Positions 33,768 to 41,428 of a stretch of DNA of 64,000 nucleotides are shown here, piece by piece. A program made the position numbers and the translations under genes. Source of the DNA: Pseudomaricurvus sp033283175 (GTDB taxonomy: Bacteria; Pseudomonadota; Gammaproteobacteria; Pseudomonadales; Cellvibrionaceae); contig JAWMQM010000001.1 of the NCBI GenBank assembly GCA_033283175.1, positions 744,001-808,000 on the forward strand, given 5' to 3'. How positions within the stretch are numbered: the first letter of the stretch is position 1; each line of letters begins with the position of its first letter. A model generated the notes under the pieces. It did no database searches, was not told the origin of the DNA, and was given only the letters and a program-made list of their open reading frames with translations.

Positions 33768-35909
33768 TTACTGCTGCTGAGCGCTTTGCTGCTGGCGATA
33801 GAAATCCGCCAACACATCAAAGGCGAGTTTCTTTTCACCGGTCTCGGACACCAGACCCTTGCGGTTATAGGTGTCCTGGATACCGTTCAGCTCGCGCAGG
33901 TGGGAGCGAAAATCCTTCAACACCCAGGGGGACATGCCCTGCACAAACTCGCTGTGCGGCAACATATCCAGCTGTGCGCGGAAAACCCGGGCCTGATACT
34001 CTTCGGACCACATCAGGCCCTCTTCGGAGCGCAGGCCTTTTTTGGCGCCGGCACCAAACTCGGAGATGATCATCGGCTTGCCGTAAGGGTTGGTGAAGCG
34101 CACCCGCGGCATGATGGTGTCGATCATCACGTCACGCACAATACCCTGATCCACCTGGGTCATCTGGGAGAAAAATTTGGCGTAGTACCAACCGAAGTAC
34201 TCATTGTAGCCGGCCACATCCACCACTTTGCCCAGCTCATCAGTAATAGCCACTTCGATCACCTCATCACCCTGCGGCTGCGACTGCTGAGCTGGCGCCT
34301 TGCCACCAGCCATTTTCGCCGCCATGGCCATCAGTCGCTGGCGATCCGCGTCTGACAGTTTGGGGTGACGCAGGATACCGGCAAAGATGGCCTTACCCAG
34401 TTCGGCAAACTCCTCGCCCTGTCCACCAACCAGCGCTGAGGTGATCGGACGCTTGCTGGCATCCAGTGAGCGGGCCGTTTCTACCAGCTGCGTCAGGAAA
34501 TCGAGGCGCGCCTGAGTCTGGGGGAAGCTTTCATTGGAAACCGACCACAGAATAATGGAGGCGCGGTTCATATCCCTGGTGACATTCTCTGCCACCTGGC
34601 TTTTCGCAACCGCCAGGGTATCGGCGTTTTCCCAATCGATCAGGGATACGATGGGAACCTCACTCCAGACCATCAAGCCCATTTCATCAGCCAGCTTGAG
34701 GGTATGTTCATTGTGTGGATAGTGGGCGAGGCGAATGTAATTTGCATTCAACTCTTTCACCAGTTTGAGGCTCGCCAGCACATCTTCGTGCGTTGATGCG
34801 ATACCAGGGTGCAGCGGCGTCTCGGCATGCATACTGATGCCATACAGCTTGATTGGCTCGCCGTTCAGCAGGATGTTAAGGCCATCCACTGCAATGGTAC
34901 GAAAACCGATACGATCCTTGATCCGCTCTTTCCCTTGCGCCAGCCACACATCGTAAAGGAAGGGATCGTCCGGCGACCACAAATTGAGCTTCTGCGCCTG
35001 CACTTTGAATTCTGCGCGTCCCTTGCCATTGGTTGTGGCGGACACCTTCACTTTGGCCTTGCCGATCTTCAACTCAACCTTCTGGCCGGCCACCTTGTTA
35101 CCCGCCAGCTGCACCCAACCGTGGATTTCATTTTTTTCGCGATCGGCCAGGTAGACGTGATACTGGGAAATAAACGTATCAGGGACGGTAACCAGACCGA
35201 CATCACCAATCAATCCACCATACTTCCAGAAGTCGGAAGTACGCATGGTAGGAATGGTAGTTTCATCCAGATTGGCATCCACCCGCACAATGATGTTGTT
35301 GCTGCCTTTCTGTACGAAGTCGGTCACGTCAAAATTGAAAGAGGTGTAACCGCCAATGTGACGTCCCACCAGCTTGTCATTCACAAACAGGTCAGTTGTG
35401 TAGTTCGCCGCGCCGAAGTGAATAAAGTAACGTTGTCCGGCCTTGGGTTTCAGGTCGACCGTTTTCTGATAGAGGATTCGACTGCGGTAGCGATCCAGTT
35501 CCGGCGCCTGGCTGTTCCAGTCACCGGGTACACGCAGTTGCTTGCGGTCATCGAAACTGTGCTCCAGCAGCTCCATACCGGTCTTGGGGTAAATCTCACC
35601 AGTATCGTAATAATCGTGCTTGGTGATAACCCGCCAGCCCATGCCCGCCTCATCAATGATGATATTCCACATGCCGTTGAGCGATTGGTAATCACGGCCC
35701 TGGGCATTCACCAGCAGTGGGCTGATGTCCGGGTAGCCCTGATCCGGCTCACCCTTGAAGAAATCCATGGCGGCTTCGTGTTCATCCTTCTTCTCCGCCG
35801 CCTGTGCCACGGAAAAAAGTGGCAGCAGCAATGCCACCAACAGCAGTTGCCAGACCCCTCGGCCCGACCGGTTGTCATTTTTCATACAGAATTGATTATT
35901 GTTAGTCAT
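33768..35909 (-). CDS. Glycoside hydrolase family 2 protein (beta-glucuronidase/galactosidase-like)
   Basis: A 713-residue secreted enzyme with signal peptide (WQLLLVALLLPLFSVAQA). Domain order is GH2 sugar-binding jelly roll (about 70-245), Ig-like domain (250-340) and TIM barrel (341-690). The acid/base is E460 (SVSNESF) and the nucleophile E617 (IISEFGAGA), with the glucuronidase-type GYNEYFGWYYAKF at 567-579 between them. An unusual insertion of about 65 residues (495-560, helical, Ala/Lys/Gln-rich) separates the two. It cleaves a terminal beta-glycoside in the periplasm or outside; sugar unknown. The start is uncertain: 35909 or 35885, neither with a good ribosome-binding site. Confidence 0.87.
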   Translation of the reverse strand: MTNNNQFCMKNDNRSGRGVWQLLLVALLLPLFSVAQAAEKKDEHEAAMDFFKGEPDQGYPDISPLLVNAQGRDYQSLNGMWNIIIDEAGMGWRVITKHDYYDTGEIYPKTGMELLEHSFDDRKQLRVPGDWNSQAPELDRYRSRILYQKTVDLKPKAGQRYFIHFGAANYTTDLFVNDKLVGRHIGGYTSFNFDVTDFVQKGSNNIIVRVDANLDETTIPTMRTSDFWKYGGLIGDVGLVTVPDTFISQYHVYLADREKNEIHGWVQLAGNKVAGQKVELKIGKAKVKVSATTNGKGRAEFKVQAQKLNLWSPDDPFLYDVWLAQGKERIKDRIGFRTIAVDGLNILLNGEPIKLYGISMHAETPLHPGIASTHEDVLASLKLVKELNANYIRLAHYPHNEHTLKLADEMGLMVWSEVPIVSLIDWENADTLAVAKSQVAENVTRDMNRASIILWSVSNESFPQTQARLDFLTQLVETARSLDASKRPITSALVGGQGEEFAELGKAIFAGILRHPKLSDADRQRLMAMAAKMAGGKAPAQQSQPQGDEVIEVAITDELGKVVDVAGYNEYFGWYYAKFFSQMTQVDQGIVRDVMIDTIMPRVRFTNPYGKPMIISEFGAGAKKGLRSEEGLMWSEEYQARVFRAQLDMLPHSEFVQGMSPWVLKDFRSHLRELNGIQDTYNRKGLVSETGEKKLAFDVLADFYRQQQSAQQQ

Positions 35910-36067
35910 AGAGATAGGCGCTCTCGGGTTTCGTCTTGAGTGGAATAGGATCAAATAGCCCTGTCGCCATCCTGTAGCGAACACCAAGCGGTTTGTCGTC
36001 GACCTGATCCGCGGCTCACAGCAGCCGCGCGGGGTTGTTGCAGATGGCAACCCCAGGCGACTGCTAA

Positions 36068-36126
36068 GGGGTCCCATTCTGACAGCAGTCGTTCCCCTGT
36101 CAAGATTGGCCTTACCAATCTTGACA
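36068..36126 (-). promoter_or_regulatory. Candidate promoter and operator of the GH2 gene
   Basis: A 12-bp perfect inverted repeat TGTCAAGATTGG/CCAATCTTGACA (36098-36109, 36115-36126) has its inner arm ending in TTGACA on the minus strand. Sixteen bases further is CAGAAT, a 4/6 match to -10. A repressor bound here would cover the -35. The palindrome could instead end the permease transcript, but no T-run follows. Confidence 0.5.
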
Positions 36127-36131
36127 ATGTT

Positions 36132-37364
36132 CTACAGGAGCCCCAATCGGTCGCAGAGATAGTGAGCGACGAAGAAAACCGAGACCAGGAGCCCCAGCAC
36201 CGGCACCCATCGCGGACACTGAAACCAGGGTTCTTCAGCACCCTTATCGGGACGGCGATGCACCCGCCACAGCGCCAGATTGGCAATGGCAAAGACACTC
36301 AACATGATCGCCGAGGTAATCTCCGCCAGCGCCCCCAGTCGCCCCAGGGCAGCCAGCAGGGCGACCATCACAGTAGCCAGCAAGGTGGCAGCTGCCGGCG
36401 TGCGGGTGCGGGCGCCGACCTGCGCCAGGCAACCGGGTAGCTGGCCGCGACCGGCCAGTCCGTAGAGCACCCTTGAGGCCATGATGATCTGGATCAGTGC
36501 CCCATTGACGATGGCAAACATCCCCACTCCGCTGATCAGCCAGGCCGTGTCCGGATGATAGGCCCGATAGACGTCCACCAGCGGGGCGCTGCTGCCGGCC
36601 AATTGCTGTGGAGTAAAGGTAAGCAGTGCGGCTGACATGACCAGCAGGTACAGCAGCGTCGTGATCAGCAACGTCAGCAGTATCGCCAGCGGCAGGGTAC
36701 GGCGCACATTGCAAACCTCCTCCGCCACCACCACCATGTCTTCAAAACCGATAAAGGCGTAGAAACCCAGCAGCGCGCCGGCGGCAATCAGACTCCAATG
36801 GCCAATCCGGAATCCCTCCAGTAATGGCCCCCACGCCTCCAATGAACCGGTCAGCGCTCCGCGGCTGACCCAGATCACCAGCAGCAGGCCACCCAGCTCC
36901 AGCAGGGTTATCAGGCCCGCCACCGTGACCGACTCGGCAATGCCCCACCAGGCCACCAATCCCAACAGCAGGGTCAGGCCCAGCACCAGCGGCAACCGGG
37001 GCCATGAGAGGTAAAGATGCAGATAGCCGATCATGGCGTTGATGATAGCAGCCGCAGAGACCAGCCCCGCCAACACCACCAGCAGCCCCACCAGGGTAGA
37101 CAGGTGGCGGGAGCCAAGACCTTCACGGACAAAGGTGGCTGCGCCGCCGGCATAGGGGAAACGGGCGGATAACTCCGCGAAGGATAAAGCCGTGAGGGAC
37201 GCCAGCAGCGCGGCGAGCACAAATGAGGCCAGGGCGGAATAACCGGATACCGCCGCCAGCTCACCCACCAGGGCATAGATGCCGGCGCCGATGGTGGTGC
37301 CCAAACCGTAGAGCAGCAGGTGCGGCAGGGTCAAAACCCGTTTCAGCGCCGGCTTGCCACTCAC
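36132..37364 (-). CDS. APC family amino-acid permease
   Basis: A 410-residue inner-membrane transporter with about 11-12 transmembrane helices. It has the APC signature GLGTTIGAGIYALVGELAA in helix 1, FAELSARFPYAGGAATFVREGLG in helices 2-3, and GFYAFIGFEDMVVVAEEVCN in helix 6. It probably imports or exchanges an amino acid; substrate unknown. Translation starts at a GTG (37364) with GGAGG seven bases upstream. That ribosome-binding site overlaps the stop of the ferredoxin gene four bases earlier, so the two are coupled. Confidence 0.88.
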   Translation of the reverse strand: MSGKPALKRVLTLPHLLLYGLGTTIGAGIYALVGELAAVSGYSALASFVLAALLASLTALSFAELSARFPYAGGAATFVREGLGSRHLSTLVGLLVVLAGLVSAAAIINAMIGYLHLYLSWPRLPLVLGLTLLLGLVAWWGIAESVTVAGLITLLELGGLLLVIWVSRGALTGSLEAWGPLLEGFRIGHWSLIAAGALLGFYAFIGFEDMVVVAEEVCNVRRTLPLAILLTLLITTLLYLLVMSAALLTFTPQQLAGSSAPLVDVYRAYHPDTAWLISGVGMFAIVNGALIQIIMASRVLYGLAGRGQLPGCLAQVGARTRTPAAATLLATVMVALLAALGRLGALAEITSAIMLSVFAIANLALWRVHRRPDKGAEEPWFQCPRWVPVLGLLVSVFFVAHYLCDRLGLL

Positions 37365-37368
37365 AACA

Positions 37369-37689
37369 TCACCTCCGGCGGGGTTGCTCAAAGGAGAGAT
37401 CGGACAACACCAGGTCGGTGCGGGCGTTGGCAATACAGGGCAGGATCGCCCCCTGCTCGATATCGGCCTGCCACAGGCCATGAGGATAACGGCTGCCATA
37501 ATCAATATCACCGCTCACCAGCTGGCAGCGGCAGACACCGCAACCGCCATTGCGGCAAGCCTTGCGCACCGGTAACGCCTGCCGGCGCATGGCCTCGAGC
37601 AACGTTTCATTTGCGTCGACACGCAATTCCAGGTCAGCAGCCTCTGTTTGACGAATGGTAATCAGGAAAGACGTAATCGGGAGAGACAC
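37369..37689 (-). CDS. Plant-type [2Fe-2S] ferredoxin
   Basis: A 106-residue small electron carrier. Cysteines C45-x4-C50-x2-C53 (CRNGGCGVC) and C85 (LPCIANA) ligate a [2Fe-2S] cluster in the adrenodoxin/plant-type fold. The sequence resembles the ferredoxin domains of oxygenase reductases, though no reductase domain is present. The start is GTG with GGAG six bases upstream. It immediately precedes the permease gene, an odd pairing whose logic I cannot explain. Confidence 0.88.
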   Translation of the reverse strand: MSLPITSFLITIRQTEAADLELRVDANETLLEAMRRQALPVRKACRNGGCGVCRCQLVSGDIDYGSRYPHGLWQADIEQGAILPCIANARTDLVLSDLSFEQPRRR

Positions 37690-37737
37690 TCACAACTCCA
37701 CGCGATGGCTGGAGCTGGCATGGTAGCAGGGAGGCGC

Positions 37738-37769
37738 GGCAGTGGCACCTGCCTTGAGGTGCCACTGCC
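37738..37769 (-). terminator. Hairpin after yceI
   Basis: A 13-bp perfect stem GGCAGTGGCACCT/AGGTGCCACTGCC with a 6-base loop, 10 bp beyond the stop of the YceI gene. No T-run follows; it may be a stabilising structure or factor-dependent terminator. Confidence 0.6.
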
Positions 37770-37778
37770 CGGAAGGAA

Positions 37779-38345
37779 TTACTGGCGAATCCCTTCGATA
37801 TGCAGATCCAGCTCCACTGCGGTGGACGCCGGACCAAGGCGCTCAGGGATACCGAAATCGGTCAGCTTGAGGGTGGTGGTACCGGAGAAGCCAACCCGGT
37901 AGCCGCCCCATGGGTCCTTGCCTTCACCAATTTTCACCGCATCAATGGTGATGCTTTTGGTGGATCCGTGCAGGGTCAGATCGCCGACCACCTGCAACTT
38001 GTCATTGCCCAGATCGCGTACCGAGGTGCTGGTAAACGTGGCCTCAGGGTAGAGTTTGGTATCGAGGAAATCGTCGCTGCGTAAATGCTTGTCGCGCTCG
38101 GCGTGGTTGGAGTCCAGGCTCTCTGTATCCACGGTTACGGAGATTTTTGACGCGTCGGGTTTATCTGCGTCGTAACTGAAGAAACCAGTGAACTGATTGA
38201 AGCGCCCCAGCAGCATGGAGTAGCCGAGGTGGGGGATTTTGAAATTGATGGAGGCGTGGGCGCCTTTGGTATCAATCACGTATTCCGCCGCAAAGGTATT
38301 GCAGGAGAGCAGCAGCGCAGCCGCCGCCAATGCCGTTTTTTTCAT
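37779..38345 (-). CDS. yceI: YceI family periplasmic lipid-binding protein
   Basis: A 188-residue periplasmic protein with signal peptide (LAAAALLLSCNTFA) and the YceI lipocalin-like barrel: YVIDTKGAHASINFKIPHLGYS, DSNHAERDKHLRSDDFLDTKLYPEATF and GDLTLHGSTKSITI. Members bind polyisoprenoids or similar lipids. GGAG before the ATG supports the start. It follows a cytochrome b561 gene by 36 bp, the same pairing as E. coli yceJ-yceI. Confidence 0.95.
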   Translation of the reverse strand: MKKTALAAAALLLSCNTFAAEYVIDTKGAHASINFKIPHLGYSMLLGRFNQFTGFFSYDADKPDASKISVTVDTESLDSNHAERDKHLRSDDFLDTKLYPEATFTSTSVRDLGNDKLQVVGDLTLHGSTKSITIDAVKIGEGKDPWGGYRVGFSGTTTLKLTDFGIPERLGPASTAVELDLHIEGIRQ

Positions 38346-38381
38346 ATCAGTTACTCCGGGAAGTGAATTGTTCAGAATCAG

Positions 38382-38918
38382 TCAGAGCATGCGCCTGAGG
38401 GTGTCATCCTTATCCAACAGATGGTGTTTGATGGCCGCCAGGCCATGCAGCACGGCCAGACCGACAAGGGTAAATGCCAGCCACTCATGCACCTCACCGG
38501 CCACATCTTCCTGGTGCTCAAAGAAGGACCCCAGCGAGGGCACCGTAAACCAGTTAAACACGTCGATGCCGCGACCGTCGGCGGTGGAGATCAGATAACC
38601 GCTGATACCGATGGCAAACACCAACACGTAGATCAGCAGGTGCACCAGCTGAGCCATACGCACCTCCAGCGCCGAATGGCTCGCCAAAGGCCTGGGCTTA
38701 CCCATCCAGTGCACCAGCGCCACCCGCAGCACCATCACCAGCATCAGCAAGACGCCGATACTGCGATGCAGATCTGGTCCCTTGCGGTACCACTCGTCGT
38801 AGTAGCTGAGACTGGTCATCCACAGCCCCAACGCAAACAACCCAAACACAGTTATGGCCACCAGCCAATGCAACAGCTTGTTGAATCGACCGTAACCAGT
38901 GTGGGTATTGCGCCACAT
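38382..38918 (-). CDS. Cytochrome b561 (YceJ-like)
   Basis: A 178-residue inner-membrane diheme cytochrome with four transmembrane helices. Heme-ligand histidines are in KLLHWLVA (helix 1), DLHRSIG (helix 2), VHLLIYVL (helix 3) and EVHEWLAF with VLHGLAAIKHH (helix 4). It probably passes electrons between quinone and the neighbouring YceI system or superoxide. AGGAG before the ATG supports the start. A cluster of TGAACA/TGTTCA sites lies about 105-130 bp upstream. Confidence 0.93.
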   Translation of the reverse strand: MWRNTHTGYGRFNKLLHWLVAITVFGLFALGLWMTSLSYYDEWYRKGPDLHRSIGVLLMLVMVLRVALVHWMGKPRPLASHSALEVRMAQLVHLLIYVLVFAIGISGYLISTADGRGIDVFNWFTVPSLGSFFEHQEDVAGEVHEWLAFTLVGLAVLHGLAAIKHHLLDKDDTLRRML

Positions 38919-39345
38919 CGCTATGCTCCTGGATTATTTGTACCGGCGCCCCATACCTCAGGTATCTGCACACCGGACGCTATAGTAGAAAAAAACATGG
39001 CCGCCTATCAGACTGCCACCATGAACAGTTTGTTCAAATACCATGAACAATTATCGCGGTATTCAATTACCGCCTGCATCCGCCACCAATGCCACCAATG
39101 CAGCGTCAACCGTATTGCCTGGTGCGCGCAGCGATAAGCTTTACCGCACTACCCGGCCAAACGGAAAACTTCCCCAGGCTCACCCACCGTCAGGTCATCG
39201 AGCGCGGGAAAAAAAAGAGCCAAAAGAGCCCTTTCCGCGACCACTGTCAGGCGCTGCTGTACAAAATTCCCGCAAAAAGCAGATGCATAAGGGCTTGTAT
39301 GGGGCATAATAGGAGATCTGCTTTCCCACCCCCACTGCGGCAATC
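38919..39345. other. Intergenic region between divergent genes
   Basis: About 430 bp, AT-richer than the genes. Its notable content is the palindrome cluster at 39022-39049; the rest shows nothing I recognise. Confidence 0.55.
39022..39049. promoter_or_regulatory. Triple TGAACA/TGTTCA operator cluster
   Basis: TGAACA (39022-39027), TGTTCA (39031-39036) and TGAACA (39044-39049) alternate in orientation, giving a 15-bp perfect palindrome (TGAACAgttTGTTCA) that overlaps a second one with a 7-bp spacer. It is upstream of cytochrome b561 and could bind a dimeric regulator, for example of LysR or TetR type. Confidence 0.55.
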
Positions 39346-39672
39346 ATGATTAAACCGGTCAAAACCAAAGCGCAAATTCGCGAAGAGATCGAAAATCAGA
39401 TACGAGCCTATCTCGATCAGGGCGGAGAAGTGGCCAGCTTTCAGCCCGGTCACAGCGGTCGCGACAGTAACGAACCCCTCCCCAAACCGCCGCACATCGA
39501 ACGCAGCCCGGAACCGCAGTCCCGCACCCCGGTGCTATCCGAAATCCAGGCCATCGAGGCCCGTCGTCAGCGCAAGAAAGCCGCTCCCAACCGCCGCCGG
39601 CGCCGCGATAACGAAAAGAAAACCCTGCTGACCGATGACTTCGGTGAGCCGCTGCGCTGGATCACCGAATAG
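39346..39672 (+). CDS. Small basic conserved protein, SutA-like
   Basis: A 108-residue protein. The N-terminal segment (AQIREEIENQIRAYLDQGGE) resembles the ERDxLxxxMEEFLxxGG part of the Pseudomonas RNA-polymerase-binding factor SutA. The middle is Pro/Ser-rich, then a strongly basic stretch (RRQRKKAAPNRRRRRDNEKK). It may be a small transcription- or RNA-associated factor; this is a weak inference. The ATG has no strong ribosome-binding site. It converges on the Hpt gene with 8 bp between the stops. Confidence 0.55.
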   Translation: MIKPVKTKAQIREEIENQIRAYLDQGGEVASFQPGHSGRDSNEPLPKPPHIERSPEPQSRTPVLSEIQAIEARRQRKKAAPNRRRRRDNEKKTLLTDDFGEPLRWITE

Positions 39673-39680
39673 CCCGCCGT

Positions 39681-40025
39681 CTAAGACGCGCTGCCCTGCT
39701 CCACCGCCTCCAGCACCTGCTGCAGCATCTGCTCCACCTCTGGCTGCAATCGTGCCATGGCCTCCCAGTCCTGCTGCCTGGCTGCCAACTCCAGCGACTC
39801 ACACATATCCCCCAACGGCGCGGCGCCAATGGTACGGGAGGAAGACTTGAGCTTGTGCGCGAGCGCTCCCACACCTTCGGCACTGCGGCCGCTCATGGCG
39901 CTCGCCAGCTCCACCATATAGGGCGCAGCACTGCGCCGGAACTGATCCAGGATAGCCCGGGTCAACGCCTGATCATCGCCAAACATCTCGTTCAGCACGG
40001 CGGTGTCAATGACGGCTTCGGTCAC
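39681..40025 (-). CDS. Hpt domain phosphotransfer protein
   Basis: A 114-residue single-domain histidine phosphotransferase. The phospho-accepting H57 lies in the signature ALAHKLKSSSRTIGAAPLGDMCESLE. It relays phosphate between a hybrid sensor kinase and a receiver. I choose the GTG at 40025, which has GGAGG four to five bases upstream; a longer start (ATG 40070) lacks one. It is divergent from a receiver-EAL gene 176 bp away, a probable partner. Confidence 0.85.
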   Translation of the reverse strand: MTEAVIDTAVLNEMFGDDQALTRAILDQFRRSAAPYMVELASAMSGRSAEGVGALAHKLKSSSRTIGAAPLGDMCESLELAARQQDWEAMARLQPEVEQMLQQVLEAVEQGSAS

Positions 40026-40201
40026 ATCGCCTCCTGCGGTTACTGTGAACTGTTGACGGTTTTGTATCACGATACGTCGTCACTGCCTACCAGCCCCGGA
40101 CGGCAGACGCTTTGCACAATCCGCCCGAGGCTCCATACTGTGAGCAAAGCCGCACTGAGGTCGCCCCAGGCCCGCAGAGCCGTTGTTTGACTCAGCCAAG
40201 G

Positions 40202-41422
40202 ATGACGCTATTGAACCCCACTGATCTCTCCCGCACCACCTGCCTGGTGGTGGATGATGACCCTTTTATGGTAGCGGCCATCAGCGCTCAGCTGCAGGCG
40301 CTGGGTGTCGCCACAGTGGTACACACCACCAACGCCCACGATGCCTTGCGCCGTCTGGCAGATCGCAGTTCACCCATCGACATCATCATTACCGACCTCA
40401 ACATGCCGCACATGGACGGCATCCAGCTGCTGCGCCATCTGGTGGCGCTGCAGGAGAGTGCCGGTATTATCCTGGTCAGCGGTGAGGACCCGCGGCTGCT
40501 GGAGTCAGTGCGCAGTCTCGGTGAACAACAGCACCTGCACATTATCGGCACCCTGACCAAGCCTGTCAGCCAACAGGCACTGAGGGAGTTATTGCAGCGC
40601 AGCGACGCCCCCCGGCGGGCAAGGGAAGATGCCAACGACACCCGTGTGTTTGCCGATGAACTGCGCCAGGCGATCCGCAACGATGAGCTGGAGTTTTTCT
40701 TCCAGCCCCAGGTTGAAATGGGCAGCCGTCGGCTGGTGGGAGTGGAAGCGCTGGCGCGCTGGCAGCACCCGCAGAAGGGCTGGATCCCGTCGGATATGTT
40801 CGTCAGCCTCGCCGAGCAGTACGAGTTGATCCACGAACTCACTGACTGCATCTACCACAAGGCCATCGATGCCAGCGCCAGGCTGCAGCAGCAGGGGCTG
40901 CACACCCGGGTCTCCATCAACTTCTCCCCCAGCACCCTCAGTGCACTGGACCTGCCGGACATTCTCAGCGCTGCCCTGCAGCGCCGCGGGCTGAGCCCGC
41001 GGGATGTGGTGGTCGAGGTCACTGAAAGTACCCTGGCGCAGGATATGAATATCGCTCTCGACATCCTCACCCGCCTGCGGCTGAAAGGGTTCGGTCTCTC
41101 CATCGACGATTTCGGCACCGGCTTTTCATCGCTTGAGCAGTTGCGCCATATCCCCTTTACGGAGCTGAAGATCGATCGCTGTTTTGTGCATGATGCCGCC
41201 GGCAACAGTGCCAGCCGCGCGATTCTGGAGTCCAGCATTGGCCTGGCCCACAGCCTCAGTCTGAGCTGCGTGGCAGAAGGGGTGGAGACACTGGAGGATT
41301 GGCAACTGGTGCAGGAGCTGGGCTGCGACATTGTGCAGGGCTTCTACATCGCCCCGCCCATGCCGCCGGCGGAGATGGCGCAGTGGGCGCAGGACTACGC
41401 CCTGCGCAACACCGCCCCGTAA
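40202..41422 (+). CDS. Response regulator with EAL domain (c-di-GMP phosphodiesterase)
   Basis: A 406-residue protein. An N-terminal receiver (acidic DDD 18-20, phospho-Asp D65 in IIITDLNMPHMDG, K120) is followed by an EAL domain from residue 150. The catalytic set looks complete: EAL 182-184, NFSPSTL, VEVTES, DDFGTG 302-307, LKIDRCF, AEGVET and QGFYIAPPMP. It should hydrolyse c-di-GMP under control of phosphorylation, like VieA. AAGG abuts the ATG at 40202, so a TTG start at 40211 is also possible. The divergent Hpt gene is a likely phosphodonor. Confidence 0.92.
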   Translation: MTLLNPTDLSRTTCLVVDDDPFMVAAISAQLQALGVATVVHTTNAHDALRRLADRSSPIDIIITDLNMPHMDGIQLLRHLVALQESAGIILVSGEDPRLLESVRSLGEQQHLHIIGTLTKPVSQQALRELLQRSDAPRRAREDANDTRVFADELRQAIRNDELEFFFQPQVEMGSRRLVGVEALARWQHPQKGWIPSDMFVSLAEQYELIHELTDCIYHKAIDASARLQQQGLHTRVSINFSPSTLSALDLPDILSAALQRRGLSPRDVVVEVTESTLAQDMNIALDILTRLRLKGFGLSIDDFGTGFSSLEQLRHIPFTELKIDRCFVHDAAGNSASRAILESSIGLAHSLSLSCVAEGVETLEDWQLVQELGCDIVQGFYIAPPMPPAEMAQWAQDYALRNTAP

Positions 41423-41428
41423 GGTCAA

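Noticed and set aside
40064..40075. GTATC-AC-GATAC palindrome between the Hpt and EAL genes as operator
   Set aside because: Five-bp arms only, and no promoter positioned around it convincingly.
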